A stretch of 64,000 nucleotides of DNA from Burkholderia ubonensis (GTDB lineage Bacteria; Pseudomonadota; Gammaproteobacteria; Burkholderiales; Burkholderiaceae). The position numbers and the translations under genes were made by a program. The stretch lies in the NCBI RefSeq assembly GCF_902833085.1, contig NZ_CADFEB010000001.1, forward strand, positions 603,742 to 667,741. The letters are read 5' to 3'. Positions 16,346 to 25,530 of the stretch are shown here, piece after piece. Numbering within the stretch: position 1 is the first letter of the stretch; each line of letters begins with the position of its first letter. The notes under the pieces were generated by a model. It was not told the DNA's origin and searched no databases. It saw only the letters and a program-made list of their open reading frames with translations.

Positions 16346-17770
16346 ATGCGCACCGAACGCAACTACGTGAACGGCCGTTTCGTCGCCCCGGAAAGCGACA
16401 CGTTCATCGCCGTCCGCAATCCCGCCACCGGTGCGACGTTCGCGCGCGTGCCCGCCGCGTCGCCCGCCGAAGCGCTCGCCGCAGTCGATGCGGCAGCCGC
16501 CGCACAGAAAGCGTGGCGCAAGCTGCCGAGCGCCGCGCGCGCCGCGTACCTGCACCGGCTCGCCGACGCGCTGACCGCCCGCGCGCCCGAGATCGGTGCG
16601 GCGCTCGCGCAGGAATCCGGCAAGAGCGTCGAGGACGCGTCGAGCGAAGCCGTCTACGCGGGCCAGATCACCCGCTATCACGCGGAATGGGCGCGCCGGA
16701 TCGAAGGCGAGATCATCCCGAGCGATACGTCCGACGAAAACCTGTTCCTGCACCGCGAGCCGATCGGCGTCGTCGCGTGCCTGATCCCGTTCAACTATCC
16801 CGTCTACACGCTGCTGCGCAAGGTCGCGCCCGCGCTGATCGCCGGCAACACGGTGGTCGTGCGCCCGAGCAATCACACGCCGGTGTCCGCATTCGAAATC
16901 GCGAAGGCCGTCGACGACGCAGGGTTCCCGGCCGGCGTCGTCAATATCCTGACGATGGACCACGCGACGGCCGAAACGCTGTGCACGCATCCGGCGGTCG
17001 GGATGATCACGCTGACGGGCAGCGTGAACGCGGGCCGCACGGTGCTCGACTACTGCAAGGCGAACATCGCGAAGCCGTCGCTCGAACTCGGCGGCAAGAC
17101 GCCCGCGATCATCGAGCCGGATGCCGATCTCGAACGCGCGGCCGCCGCGTTCGTCGCGTCGAAGACGACGCACTGCGGCCAGCTCTGCACGGCGATCGAG
17201 CGCGTGTACGTGCACGACAGCGTGCACGACCGCTTCGTCGCGCTGCTGAAGGAGCAGATGGGCGCGGTGCGCATCGGCGACCGCGCGGCTGATCCGGCGC
17301 GGATGGGGCCGCTCGTCAGCGCATCGGCGCGCGAGCACATCCACGGGATGGTCGAACGCGCGATCGCGGCGGGCGCGACGCTCGAAACCGGCGGCGTCGT
17401 CCCCGACGGCCCCGGCTTCTTCTACCCGGCCACGCTCCTGACCGGCTGCCGGCAGGACATGGAGATCGTGCAGGAGGAAACCTTCGGCCCGGTCATGCCC
17501 GTGCTGCGCTACCGGACGATCGACGAAGCGATCGCGTTCGCGAACGACCACCAGTTCGGGCTGTCGTCCGTGCTCTACACCGAGCACTACCGCACCGCGA
17601 TGCGGGTCGCGAACGCGATCGAGGCGGGCGAGCTGTACGTGAACCGCACGCCGGCCGATCCGTACCAGGGCTTCCACGCGGGCTGGAAACGCTCGGGCCT
17701 GGGCGGCGACGACGGCAAGCACGGGATGCTCGAATTCACGCAGACGCGCCTCGTCGTCATGAAGTACTGA
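16346..17770 (+). CDS. Aldehyde dehydrogenase, AldA (lactaldehyde dehydrogenase)-like
   Basis: A 474-residue NAD-dependent aldehyde dehydrogenase. IPFNYPVYTLLRKVAPALIAGN starts the cofactor domain, LTGSVNAGR is the Rossmann loop, LELGGKTPAIIEPDADL carries the base Glu, and CGQLCTAIERVYV the catalytic Cys. The CTAIERVYV block and the end PYQGFHAGWKRSGLGGDDGKHG resemble AldA of E. coli, which oxidises lactaldehyde and glycolaldehyde. GGAGGA precedes the ATG. It is the first gene of a four-gene catabolic operon with transporter, dehydratase and oxidoreductase genes. Confidence 0.92.
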   Translation: MRTERNYVNGRFVAPESDTFIAVRNPATGATFARVPAASPAEALAAVDAAAAAQKAWRKLPSAARAAYLHRLADALTARAPEIGAALAQESGKSVEDASSEAVYAGQITRYHAEWARRIEGEIIPSDTSDENLFLHREPIGVVACLIPFNYPVYTLLRKVAPALIAGNTVVVRPSNHTPVSAFEIAKAVDDAGFPAGVVNILTMDHATAETLCTHPAVGMITLTGSVNAGRTVLDYCKANIAKPSLELGGKTPAIIEPDADLERAAAAFVASKTTHCGQLCTAIERVYVHDSVHDRFVALLKEQMGAVRIGDRAADPARMGPLVSASAREHIHGMVERAIAAGATLETGGVVPDGPGFFYPATLLTGCRQDMEIVQEETFGPVMPVLRYRTIDEAIAFANDHQFGLSSVLYTEHYRTAMRVANAIEAGELYVNRTPADPYQGFHAGWKRSGLGGDDGKHGMLEFTQTRLVVMKY

Positions 17771-17879
17771 CGTTCCCTGCCGGTGCGCGGCGGGAACCCG
17801 CCGCGCACCGGCCACGTTCCATCGAGACCAAGACACAAGGAGACGTCCGCAGCGCGGCGATCTCCCGGAGGAAGACATC

Positions 17880-19202
17880 ATGCCGACCCAACCGTCGACG
17901 CACGCGCCGTCGCTCGCGTCGCACGCCGATGCGCACACGTCGCACGACGCGCGCGCGCAACGCTACCTGCAACTGCTGCTGCTCGTGATCGCCGCGGGCG
18001 CGATCTACCCGATGCTGTACCTGCGGCAGGTGTACCAGCCGACGATGCTGCAGTTCTTCCGCATCGACGACGTGCAGCTCGGCTACCTGTATTCGTCGCT
18101 CGGCACGATCTTCCTCGTCAGCTACCTGCCGAGCGGCTGGCTCGCCGACCGCCTGTCGCCGCGCCGGCTGATCTGCTTCTCGCTGCTCGCGACGGGCGCG
18201 CTCGGGTTCGTCTACGCAACCGGGCCGTCGTTCCCCGCGCTCGTGCTGATCTTCGGCGGCTGGGGGCTGACCACGGGCCTCACGTTCTGGGCCGCCGTGA
18301 TCAAGCGCGTGAACACGATCGCGGGCCCCGACGAGCAGGGCCGCTTCTTCGGTCTGCTCGACGGCGGGCGCGGCCTCGTCGAGGCGCTGCTCGCGACGAT
18401 CGCGATCTCGCTGTTCGCGTACGTGACGCAGACGCACGGCGGCACCGACGCGGCCGGCTTCACGCTCGTCGTGCATCTGTATGCGGGCAGCTGCATCGCG
18501 CTCGGCGTGCTGCTCGCGCTCGTGAAGGAGCCGGCGCGCGACGCACGACGCGCTGCCACCGCAAAAGTCCGACGTGGCAACGTGCTGACCGACCTGAAGA
18601 CGCTCGCGTCGATTCCCGAGCTGTGGCTCGTCGCGGCGATCGTGTTCTGCGGCTACCAGGTGTTCTGGGCGACCTTCAGCTTCTCGGCCTACCTGCACGA
18701 AGGCAACTTCGGCCTCAGCGTGACGGCGGCCGGCTTCATCACGACGCTCAAGCTGTGGATGCGCCCGATCGGCGGCATCGGCGGCGGCTACCTCGGCGAC
18801 CGCGTATCGAAAGTCACCGTGCTGTTCTGGGCGCTCGTGCTCGCGGCGCTGTCGCTCGCCGGCCTGATCGCCGCGCCGCCGCACAGCCCGCAGGCGATGC
18901 TCGTCGTGCTCGTGCTGTTCATCGGCATCCTCACCTACGCGGTGCGCGGCCTGTACTGGTCGCTGCTCGACGACTGCCGCGTGCCGCCCCACTGCGCAGG
19001 CCTCGCGATCGGCCTGATCTCGGTGCTCGGCTATTCGCCCGACGTGTTCGTGCCGCTGATCAACGGCTACGTGACGCAAACCTGGCCGGGCGCGCACGGC
19101 TACCAGCTCTATTTCGGCTACATCGCGGCCATCGCGCTCTGCGGCGCGGGCGCGGCCGCCGCCCTCAAATATCGTCTCAATCGCATCAAGGAGTCCGCAT
19201 GA
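17880..19202 (+). CDS. MFS transporter
   Basis: A 440-residue inner-membrane transporter with about 12 predicted helices, the first at YLQLLLLVIAAGAIYPMLYL. The loop between helices 2 and 3 contains GWLADRLSPRRL, the MFS motif A equivalent, and the second half repeats it as GGYLGDRVSK. The N-terminal ~40 residues are hydrophilic and His-rich (PTQPSTHAPSLASHADAHT). GGAGGA sits 10 bases before the ATG. The stop overlaps the dehydratase start by ATGA. It probably imports the acid sugar or related substrate handled by the operon. Confidence 0.9.
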   Translation: MPTQPSTHAPSLASHADAHTSHDARAQRYLQLLLLVIAAGAIYPMLYLRQVYQPTMLQFFRIDDVQLGYLYSSLGTIFLVSYLPSGWLADRLSPRRLICFSLLATGALGFVYATGPSFPALVLIFGGWGLTTGLTFWAAVIKRVNTIAGPDEQGRFFGLLDGGRGLVEALLATIAISLFAYVTQTHGGTDAAGFTLVVHLYAGSCIALGVLLALVKEPARDARRAATAKVRRGNVLTDLKTLASIPELWLVAAIVFCGYQVFWATFSFSAYLHEGNFGLSVTAAGFITTLKLWMRPIGGIGGGYLGDRVSKVTVLFWALVLAALSLAGLIAAPPHSPQAMLVVLVLFIGILTYAVRGLYWSLLDDCRVPPHCAGLAIGLISVLGYSPDVFVPLINGYVTQTWPGAHGYQLYFGYIAAIALCGAGAAAALKYRLNRIKESA

Positions 19203-20416
19203 AGATCGTCTCGCTCGACACCCACGTCGTCGCCGTGCCGCCGCCGCACGTCGGCGGGATGTACTGGATCTTCGTGAAACTCACGACCGACGACGGCATC
19301 GAAGGCGTCGGTGAAATCTATTCGGCGACGTTCCACCCGAAGGCGATGGGCCCGATCATCGACGACGTGTTCGACCGCTACCTGCTGAACCACGACCCGC
19401 ACCACGTCGAGCGGCTGTTCCGCCAGGCGTATTCGAGCGGCTTTACGCAGCGGCCCGACCTGACGATGATGGGCGTCGTCAGCGGCCTCGAGATGGCGTG
19501 CTGGGACATCATCGGCAAGGCCGCCGGCAAGCCCGTGTACGAACTGCTCGGCGGGAAGATCCACGAGCGGCTGCGTTCGTACACGTACCTGTACCCGAAG
19601 AACGCGAACGGCGAATACGACTACGACGATCCCGACCTTGCCGCCGAATGCGCGGCCGAGAACGTGAAGCTCGGCTTCACGGCCGTCAAGTTCGATCCGG
19701 CCGGGCCGTACACGGCCTATTCGGGCCACCAGCTGTCGCTCGAAGTGCTCGATCGCTGCGAACTGTTCTGCCGTCGCGTGCGCGAGGCCGTCGGCAGCAA
19801 GGCCGACCTGCTGTTCGGCACGCACGGGCAGATGGTGCCGTCGTCGGCGATCCGGCTCGCGAAGCGGCTCGAGAAGTACGACCCGCTGTGGTTCGAGGAG
19901 CCCGTGCCGCCCGGGCAGGAGGAAGCGATCGCCGAAGTCGCGAAGCACACGTCGATCCCGATCGCGACCGGCGAGCGCCTGACGACCAAGTACGAATTCC
20001 ACAAGCTGCTGCAGGCAGGCGGCGCGTCGATCCTGCAGCTGAACGTCGCGCGCGTGGGCGGCCTGCTCGAAGCGAAGAAGATCGCGACGCTCGCCGAGGT
20101 GCACTACGCGCAGATCGCGCCGCACCTGTACAACGGGCCGGTCGGCGCGGCCGCGAGCATTCAGCTCGCGACCTGCACGCCGAACTTCCTGATCCAGGAA
20201 AGCATCATGACGTGGGGCGGCTTTCATTCGGAAGTCGTGAAGACGCCGATCCGCTGGGAAAACGGCTACATCGTTCCGTCGAACGAGCCGGGCCTCGGCA
20301 TCGAGCTCGACATGGACGTCGTGAAGCGCCATTCGCCGTATACGGGCGAGCGGCTGCACCTGCAGATGGGCACGCAGCCCGTCGACGTGAAGGACCTCGC
20401 CCCCGCGAAGGGCTGA
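19199..20416 (+). CDS. Mandelate racemase/muconate lactonizing enzyme-type dehydratase (enolase superfamily)
   Basis: A 405-residue enolase-superfamily enzyme: N-terminal capping domain (about 1-115), then barrel. AVKFDPAGPY is the strand-2 region, LLFGTHGQM the strand-3 region, LWFEEPVPP strand 4 and IATGERLTTKYEF strand 5, with QIAPHLYNGPVG holding a likely catalytic His. The metal-ligand pattern fits acid-sugar dehydratases of the galactonate/mannonate group, but the KFD and GTHGQ segments differ from the textbook members, so the substrate is open. It is translationally coupled to the transporter gene and followed 16 bp later by the GMC oxidoreductase. Confidence 0.88.
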   Translation: MKIVSLDTHVVAVPPPHVGGMYWIFVKLTTDDGIEGVGEIYSATFHPKAMGPIIDDVFDRYLLNHDPHHVERLFRQAYSSGFTQRPDLTMMGVVSGLEMACWDIIGKAAGKPVYELLGGKIHERLRSYTYLYPKNANGEYDYDDPDLAAECAAENVKLGFTAVKFDPAGPYTAYSGHQLSLEVLDRCELFCRRVREAVGSKADLLFGTHGQMVPSSAIRLAKRLEKYDPLWFEEPVPPGQEEAIAEVAKHTSIPIATGERLTTKYEFHKLLQAGGASILQLNVARVGGLLEAKKIATLAEVHYAQIAPHLYNGPVGAAASIQLATCTPNFLIQESIMTWGGFHSEVVKTPIRWENGYIVPSNEPGLGIELDMDVVKRHSPYTGERLHLQMGTQPVDVKDLAPAKG

Positions 20417-20432
20417 CCGCGAAGGACGCGAC

Positions 20433-22100
20433 ATGACCTATGACTACATCATCGTCGGCGCGGGCTCGGCCGGCTGCATTCTCGCGAACCGCCTGAGCGA
20501 ATCGGGCCGGCACTCGGTGCTGCTGCTCGAAGCGGGCGAGCGCGACGCATCGTTCTGGTTCAAGGTGCCGGTCGGCTTCACGAAGACCTATTACAACCGC
20601 CGCTACAACTGGATGTACTACAGCGAGCCCGAAGCGCAGCTCGCCGACCGCAAGCTGTACTGCCCGCGCGGCAAGGTCGTCGGCGGGTCGGGCTCGATCA
20701 ACGCGATGGTCTACGTGCGCGGCCAGCGTGGCGACTACGACGACTGGGCCGCCGCCGGCAATCCGGGCTGGGCGTACGACGACGTGCTGCCGTATTTCCG
20801 CAAGCTCGAAACGCACGCGGCCGGCGCGGCCGATCCGCAATACCACGGGACGACCGGGCCGATCCACATCACGTCGATGCAGGCCGACGTGCATCCGATC
20901 GTCCACGAGTTCCTGACGGGCTGCGACCAGCTGAACCTGCCGCGCACCGCCGACTTCAACGGCGCGCAGTTCGAAGGCGCGGGCATCTACGACCTGAACA
21001 CGAAGCACGGCGAACGCTGCTCGAGCAGCTTCGCGTACCTGCGGCCCGCGCTGGGCCGCGCGAACCTCACGCTGCGCTCGGGCGTGCTGGTACGGCGCGT
21101 GACGTTCGACGGCACGCGCGCGACGGGCGTCGTCGTCGCGGGCCCGAACGGCGACGAGACGATCGCCGCCGCGCGCGAAGTGATCCTCGCGGCGGGCGCG
21201 GTCGATACGCCGAAGCTGCTGCAGTTGTCGGGCGTCGGTGATCCGGCGCTGCTCGCGCGGCACCGGGTGCCGGTCGTGCATGCGTTGCCGGCCGTCGGCC
21301 GCAACCTGCAGGACCACCTGTGCGTGAGCTTCTACTTCAAGGCGAACCGTCCGACGCTCAACGACGAGATGGGCACGCTGTTCGGCAAGCTGAAGATCGG
21401 CCTGCGCTACCTGCTGACGAAGCGCGGCCCGCTCGCGATGAGCGTGAACCAGGCGGGCGGTTTCTTCCGCGGCGCGCGCGATGCGCGAGAGCCGAACCTC
21501 CAGCTCTACTTCAACCCGCTGTCGTACCGGATTCCGAAGAGCGACCGCGCGAGCATCAAGCCCGAGCCGTATTCAGGTTTCCTGATCGCATTCAACCCGT
21601 GCCGGCCGACGAGCCGCGGCACGATCGAGATCGCATCGAACCGCGCGGAGGACGCCGCGACGATCCGCATCAATGCACTGACGACGCGGAAGGATCTCGA
21701 CGAAGCCGTGCAGGGCAGCAGGCTGATCCGCGCGCTGATGCAGGCGCCGGCGCTGAAGGCGATGACCGTCGAGGAGATTTCGCCGGGGCCGCAGGTCGAC
21801 TCCGACGAAGCGATGCTGCGGTATTTCCGCGAGCAGTCGGGTTCGATCTACCACCTGTGCGGGTCGTGCGCGATGGGGCCCGATGCGGCGACGTCGGTCG
21901 TCGACGTGTCGCTGCGCGTGCACGGGCTGCAGGGGCTGCGCGTCGTCGATGCGTCGGTGTTCCCGAACATCACGTCGGGCAACATCAACGCGCCGACGAT
22001 GATGGTCGCGGAGAAAGGCGCGGATCTGATTCTGGCCGATGCGCTTCGCGAGGAAACGGCCGATGCACGAACCGGCGAGCGTGAAACCGTCGCGCACTGA
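20433..22100 (+). CDS. GMC-family FAD-dependent oxidoreductase (choline dehydrogenase-like)
   Basis: A 555-residue GMC flavoprotein. The FAD dinucleotide motif VGAGSAGCILANRLSE is at the N-terminus, then GGSGSINAMVYVRG (GMC signature 1) and EVILAAGAVDTPKLLQLSGVG (signature 2). The C-terminal IYHLCGSCAMG provides the active-site His, followed by DASVFPNITSGNINAPTMMVAEK. These enzymes oxidise primary or secondary alcohols. As last gene of the operon it probably produces the aldehyde or keto compound used by the aldehyde dehydrogenase. No signal peptide, so cytoplasmic or peripheral. Confidence 0.93.
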   Translation: MTYDYIIVGAGSAGCILANRLSESGRHSVLLLEAGERDASFWFKVPVGFTKTYYNRRYNWMYYSEPEAQLADRKLYCPRGKVVGGSGSINAMVYVRGQRGDYDDWAAAGNPGWAYDDVLPYFRKLETHAAGAADPQYHGTTGPIHITSMQADVHPIVHEFLTGCDQLNLPRTADFNGAQFEGAGIYDLNTKHGERCSSSFAYLRPALGRANLTLRSGVLVRRVTFDGTRATGVVVAGPNGDETIAAAREVILAAGAVDTPKLLQLSGVGDPALLARHRVPVVHALPAVGRNLQDHLCVSFYFKANRPTLNDEMGTLFGKLKIGLRYLLTKRGPLAMSVNQAGGFFRGARDAREPNLQLYFNPLSYRIPKSDRASIKPEPYSGFLIAFNPCRPTSRGTIEIASNRAEDAATIRINALTTRKDLDEAVQGSRLIRALMQAPALKAMTVEEISPGPQVDSDEAMLRYFREQSGSIYHLCGSCAMGPDAATSVVDVSLRVHGLQGLRVVDASVFPNITSGNINAPTMMVAEKGADLILADALREETADARTGERETVAH

Positions 22101-22275
22101 CGCGGCGGCCGCGCACGGCGAACGGATACGCGAACGGACAAAAGGCAAGAGGGCGCGCAAGCAAGGTCTGTTGCATCGCGTCGCCACCGATCAAGCCAAG
22201 GCGGTCGAAGTCATCCAGGATGTTTTTCGGTCAGCTTGAGTTCGCCGCAGTGCGCGTACGGCGGTTGGCGCTCGC

Positions 22276-22992
22276 TCAGGCGTCGGCGACCTGATTCGCC
22301 GTCAACGCCTTGCCCAGAAAATTCGCCACGCGCGTCAGCACGCTGAGCAATTCGAACGCGACCTCGGCCGTCCACGCGTCGCTGAAGTCGAAGTGCGCGG
22401 TCTCGACGTTGCGCAACCACGCGTTGGGCCCCGGCTCGTCGCGCAACACGCACACGGCCGTCACCTGGAAATATCCCGAGCCGCGTGCGGGCATCCCCGT
22501 CTCGAGGACGAAGCCCAGCAGGGACGCCAGGCGAAAACGGAAGCATGCGTCGCGCCACCGGAAGCCGGCCCACTCGGCGTCGCGCGAACGGAACACGAAG
22601 AAGTGCGCATCGTCGTCGGTCGACGCGACCCATTGCCACGACGCGAATCCGTTGAATTCGGCGTCGTTCGTCATCGACGCCGGCGAGCCCATCGGCCCCT
22701 CTTCGATTTCGGTGATCGAGCCGAACACCTTCTTCAATCCCGCGAACATTTCTCCATTGAGACGTCCGCCGAAGCTCTGCCACTCGCTGATGGCGCGAGT
22801 GCGAATGTTCGGACGCAGCCCGATGTGCTCGAACACGGCCTGGTCGCCCAGCAACCCGTAAAGACGGTTGTCGCCGGCGGGGTCGTCGGCGCGGCGGCTG
22901 CCGAGCGGATACGGCAGATCCTCGACCGGCATGCGCTTGTCGGTGGTCCGGGGGAGCGGTCGGCCTGGCGGCACAGTCGGGTTGGAGTTCAT
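22276..22992 (-). CDS. Hypothetical protein, 238 residues
   Basis: Not recognised. The start at 22992 (MNSNPTVPPGRP) is tentative because no clear ribosome site precedes it; an ATG at 23046 would add 18 residues. The protein is soluble and rich in aromatic residues (FNGFASWQWVAS, HFFVFRSRDAEWAGFRWRD), with YFQVTAVCVLRDEP near residue 175 and a helical C-terminus (AFELLSVLTRVANFLGKAL). No signal peptide. It stands alone between the GMC gene (convergent) and the Fap-like barrel gene (divergent). Confidence 0.6.
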   Translation of the reverse strand: MNSNPTVPPGRPLPRTTDKRMPVEDLPYPLGSRRADDPAGDNRLYGLLGDQAVFEHIGLRPNIRTRAISEWQSFGGRLNGEMFAGLKKVFGSITEIEEGPMGSPASMTNDAEFNGFASWQWVASTDDDAHFFVFRSRDAEWAGFRWRDACFRFRLASLLGFVLETGMPARGSGYFQVTAVCVLRDEPGPNAWLRNVETAHFDFSDAWTAEVAFELLSVLTRVANFLGKALTANQVADA

Positions 22993-23511
22993 CTGGCGAA
23001 GGGGGTCGGCGTAGCGTCGGGATCGATGGTATGCGCATGCCGGCACGAACCGGCCGTGCGGAATGCTTGCGCGCCGACATACTGCCAGAAAACCGACGCA
23101 GCGAACGACGACAGCGAACGCGAAACGCGGTCGTCAGCCGACGAACGGCAGGCGCACACACAAAAACAACGCGCGCCCCACAGGCGCGAAACATGCATGC
23201 GGTTTTGACGGAAGACCCCGCGAAACAGGTGCGCCCGTGTCGCCGCCGTACGCGATCAAGGGTTTGTCTGATTGGCTTTCGAAGTCTGCCTGAACTAGCC
23301 TCGTGAAGTCTGCCGCTGCGTGGTTCGGGTGGCGGCAACTGACGTCGTGGTGATGTTGTGCACATGACAATCCTGCGTCGGCGCGCGGCCTCGCTGCCGA
23401 AGTTTCATTGCGCTCGATCGCACGCGCATCGACGCCGCCGGAGAGACATTCTTTGGCCTGCCGTCGGTGCACATTGGGGTGAATCTGCAAGCCTGATCAT
23501 GGAGACGCACC
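22993..23511. other. Intergenic region upstream of the Fap-like barrel gene
   Basis: About 520 bases between divergent genes. No gene, terminator or convincing promoter was identified. No sigma-54 site like that of the amyloid operon was found here by eye. Confidence 0.4.
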
Positions 23512-24888
23512 GTGAAGCGCATGCCATTTCGCCACATCCGTGCCATCACCTACGCAAGCGTGCTGCTCTTTCAAGCCGAGGCGCAGGCGCAGTCGCTCGA
23601 CACCCAGTCGACCCAGGAGAACATCTCCGCGCTGCGCCAGGAAGTCGATCACCATCTGAAGGAACTGGACGCGCTCAAGCGCAAGCTTGCCGATGAAGAA
23701 GCGAATCTCACGCGCCTGAGCCGGGCGCTGGACAACCGGGAACTCGCGGCCAAACGTGGGGCGGGCACCGGCGACACCGGCGGCGCAGCGCCAACCGACG
23801 CCGGCACAGCAAGCACCGGCGGCGCAATGACAGCCGGCGCCCCCAGCCCTGAGCCCAGCCCCGGCAACGTGCAATCCGCGGCCACCCCCGCGCCGAGCCA
23901 GCCGGTCGGCCAGGCCCCCGTGCCGGACACCGCGCCGCCGCCCGTCGCGCCGATCTTCGATCAGCCCGGCGTGCTGACGCCCAAGCACAAGTTCGTCGTC
24001 GAGCCGTCGTTCCAGTTCGGCTATTCGTCGTCGAACCGCGTCGCCCTCGTCGGCTACACGATCATCCCGGCGCTGCTGATCGGCCTGGTCGACGTGCGGG
24101 AAGTCAAGACGACCACGCTGACGGCCGCGGTCGCGGCGCGCTACGGGATCACCAACCGGATGGAAGTCGAAGTCCGCATCCCCTACGTGTACTCGACGAA
24201 CGACACGGTCAGCCGCGAGATCTTCACCGGGTCCGCCCAGGACAACGCGTTCAACAGCCACGGCAAGGGGCTCGGCGACGTCGAAATGACGCTGCGCTAC
24301 CAGTTCAACACCGGCGGCCCCGACAAGTTCTATTACATCGGCTGGCTCCGCTTCAAGACCGCCACCGGCAAGAGCCCGTTCGACGTCGTCACCGACTGCG
24401 TCACGCGCTGCGTCGGCAACACCACCGGCACCGGCCTGCCGCTCGAACAGCCGACCGGCTCCGGCTTCTACGCGATCCAGCCGGGCCTCACGTGGCTCTT
24501 CCCGTCCGACCCGGTGGTGTTCTTCGGCAACGTCAGCTACCTGCACAGCTTCGGCCGCGACAACCTCAGCCTCACGATCCGCAACGGGCAGAAGGACTTC
24601 GTCGGCAGCGTGCAGCCCGGCGACATCTGGGGCTTCAACATCGGCATGGGTCTCGCGCTGAACGAGAAGGCGTCGGTGAGCCTCGGCTACGACCAGAGCA
24701 TCGTGCTGCCCACGAAGGAGAACGGCCAGACGGTGCCGGGCTCGGTGCGCGTGATCCTCGGCACGCTGCTGGTCGGCTACTCGTACCGGCTGTCGCCGAA
24801 GACCACGCTGAACCTGTCGATCGGCGCGGGCCTCACGCGCGACACGCCGGACGTCGCCATGACGCTGCGCGTGCCGATCGCGTTCTGA
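23512..24888 (+). CDS. Outer-membrane beta-barrel with N-terminal coiled coil, FapF-like
   Basis: A 458-residue exported protein, starting at GTG 23512 with GGAG just upstream; ATG 23521 is the alternative. Signal peptide to about residue 28 (VLLFQAEAQAQ), then a predicted coiled coil over about 35-80 (SALRQEVDHHLKELDALKRKLADEEANL), a Gly/Thr/Ala/Pro linker to about 145, and a beta-barrel of alternating strands to the last residue, ending MTLRVPIAF with a C-terminal Phe. Signal, trimerising coiled coil, linker and barrel is the FapF layout of the Pseudomonas functional-amyloid exporter. It is convergent, 22 bp apart, with the C39 peptidase operon, which supports that reading. Confidence 0.75.
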   Translation: MKRMPFRHIRAITYASVLLFQAEAQAQSLDTQSTQENISALRQEVDHHLKELDALKRKLADEEANLTRLSRALDNRELAAKRGAGTGDTGGAAPTDAGTASTGGAMTAGAPSPEPSPGNVQSAATPAPSQPVGQAPVPDTAPPPVAPIFDQPGVLTPKHKFVVEPSFQFGYSSSNRVALVGYTIIPALLIGLVDVREVKTTTLTAAVAARYGITNRMEVEVRIPYVYSTNDTVSREIFTGSAQDNAFNSHGKGLGDVEMTLRYQFNTGGPDKFYYIGWLRFKTATGKSPFDVVTDCVTRCVGNTTGTGLPLEQPTGSGFYAIQPGLTWLFPSDPVVFFGNVSYLHSFGRDNLSLTIRNGQKDFVGSVQPGDIWGFNIGMGLALNEKASVSLGYDQSIVLPTKENGQTVPGSVRVILGTLLVGYSYRLSPKTTLNLSIGAGLTRDTPDVAMTLRVPIAF

Positions 24889-24910
24889 GGCCGGGCGCGC
24901 GCCTGCCCGC

Positions 24911-25522
24911 TCATCTGCCGGGCAGCACGCCGGTCAGCGCGTTGTTGAGCGTCGACATGATGTTCAGGTTCTTGAACATCGACAGCGTGTTGACGGACGT
25001 ATCGATCGTGGTCAGCGCCTGAATGTGCTGGTTGCTCAACGTATTCTGGATCACCGCGCCGGTCAGCCCCGGCAGCGCGCCGGGCTGCGCGGCGTTGCCG
25101 GGCCCGACCTGGATCAGCGCGCCCAGGTTCGCGGCCGCCAGCGCCTGCGCCTGCTGCGCGGTGATCTGGCTCACGTCCGGAATGTCGAAGTTGGTCGTCG
25201 TGACCAGGTTGCCGTTCACGAATGCGACACGCGAGATGCCGAACGAGACCTGCAGGCCGCCCGGCAGATCGAAGCCGCCGCGCATCGCGTCGAGGCGCGC
25301 GTCGCTGAGCGCGACCGCGCCGCCCGCCGGCCAGCTCCGCTCGTCCCGCTCATCCTGCGCGTGACCGGACGCCGGAAGCCACGACGCCGCCCCGCTCGTC
25401 TGCGTGACACATTCGACGGTCGCGGCCGGCGTTCCGTCCGGCATCGCCGCCGCGCCCATGGACGCCATCCCGCCGCACACCATCGCGGCCAAGCCGGCGA
25501 TCTTCCTGGTCTCGGATCTCAT
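24911..25522 (-). CDS. Exported Fap-like accessory protein with double-glycine site
   Basis: A 203-residue protein with a Sec-type signal (KIAGLAAMVCGGMASMGAAA). At residues 72-83 it carries LSDARLDAMRGG, which matches the double-glycine leader consensus cut by C39 peptidases: Leu -12, Ser -11, Leu -7, Met -4, Gly -2, Gly -1. After it come about 120 residues rich in Asn, Gln, Thr and Leu (GAVIQNTLSNQHIQALTTIDTSVNTL), typical of amyloid-type or self-assembling proteins and similar to the end of the protein at 26227. It starts 8 bases after the C39 gene stop, so it shares its transcript. It is comparable in place to FapE or FapA but not clearly orthologous. Confidence 0.75.
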   Translation of the reverse strand: MRSETRKIAGLAAMVCGGMASMGAAAMPDGTPAATVECVTQTSGAASWLPASGHAQDERDERSWPAGGAVALSDARLDAMRGGFDLPGGLQVSFGISRVAFVNGNLVTTTNFDIPDVSQITAQQAQALAAANLGALIQVGPGNAAQPGALPGLTGAVIQNTLSNQHIQALTTIDTSVNTLSMFKNLNIMSTLNNALTGVLPGR

Positions 25523-25530
25523 GACGGTCC

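Noticed and set aside
23512..24888. Reading the barrel gene as an ordinary phenol-type transporter
   Set aside because: The N-terminal coiled coil, the linker and the C39 operon next to it fit FapF better; the other reading is not fully excluded.
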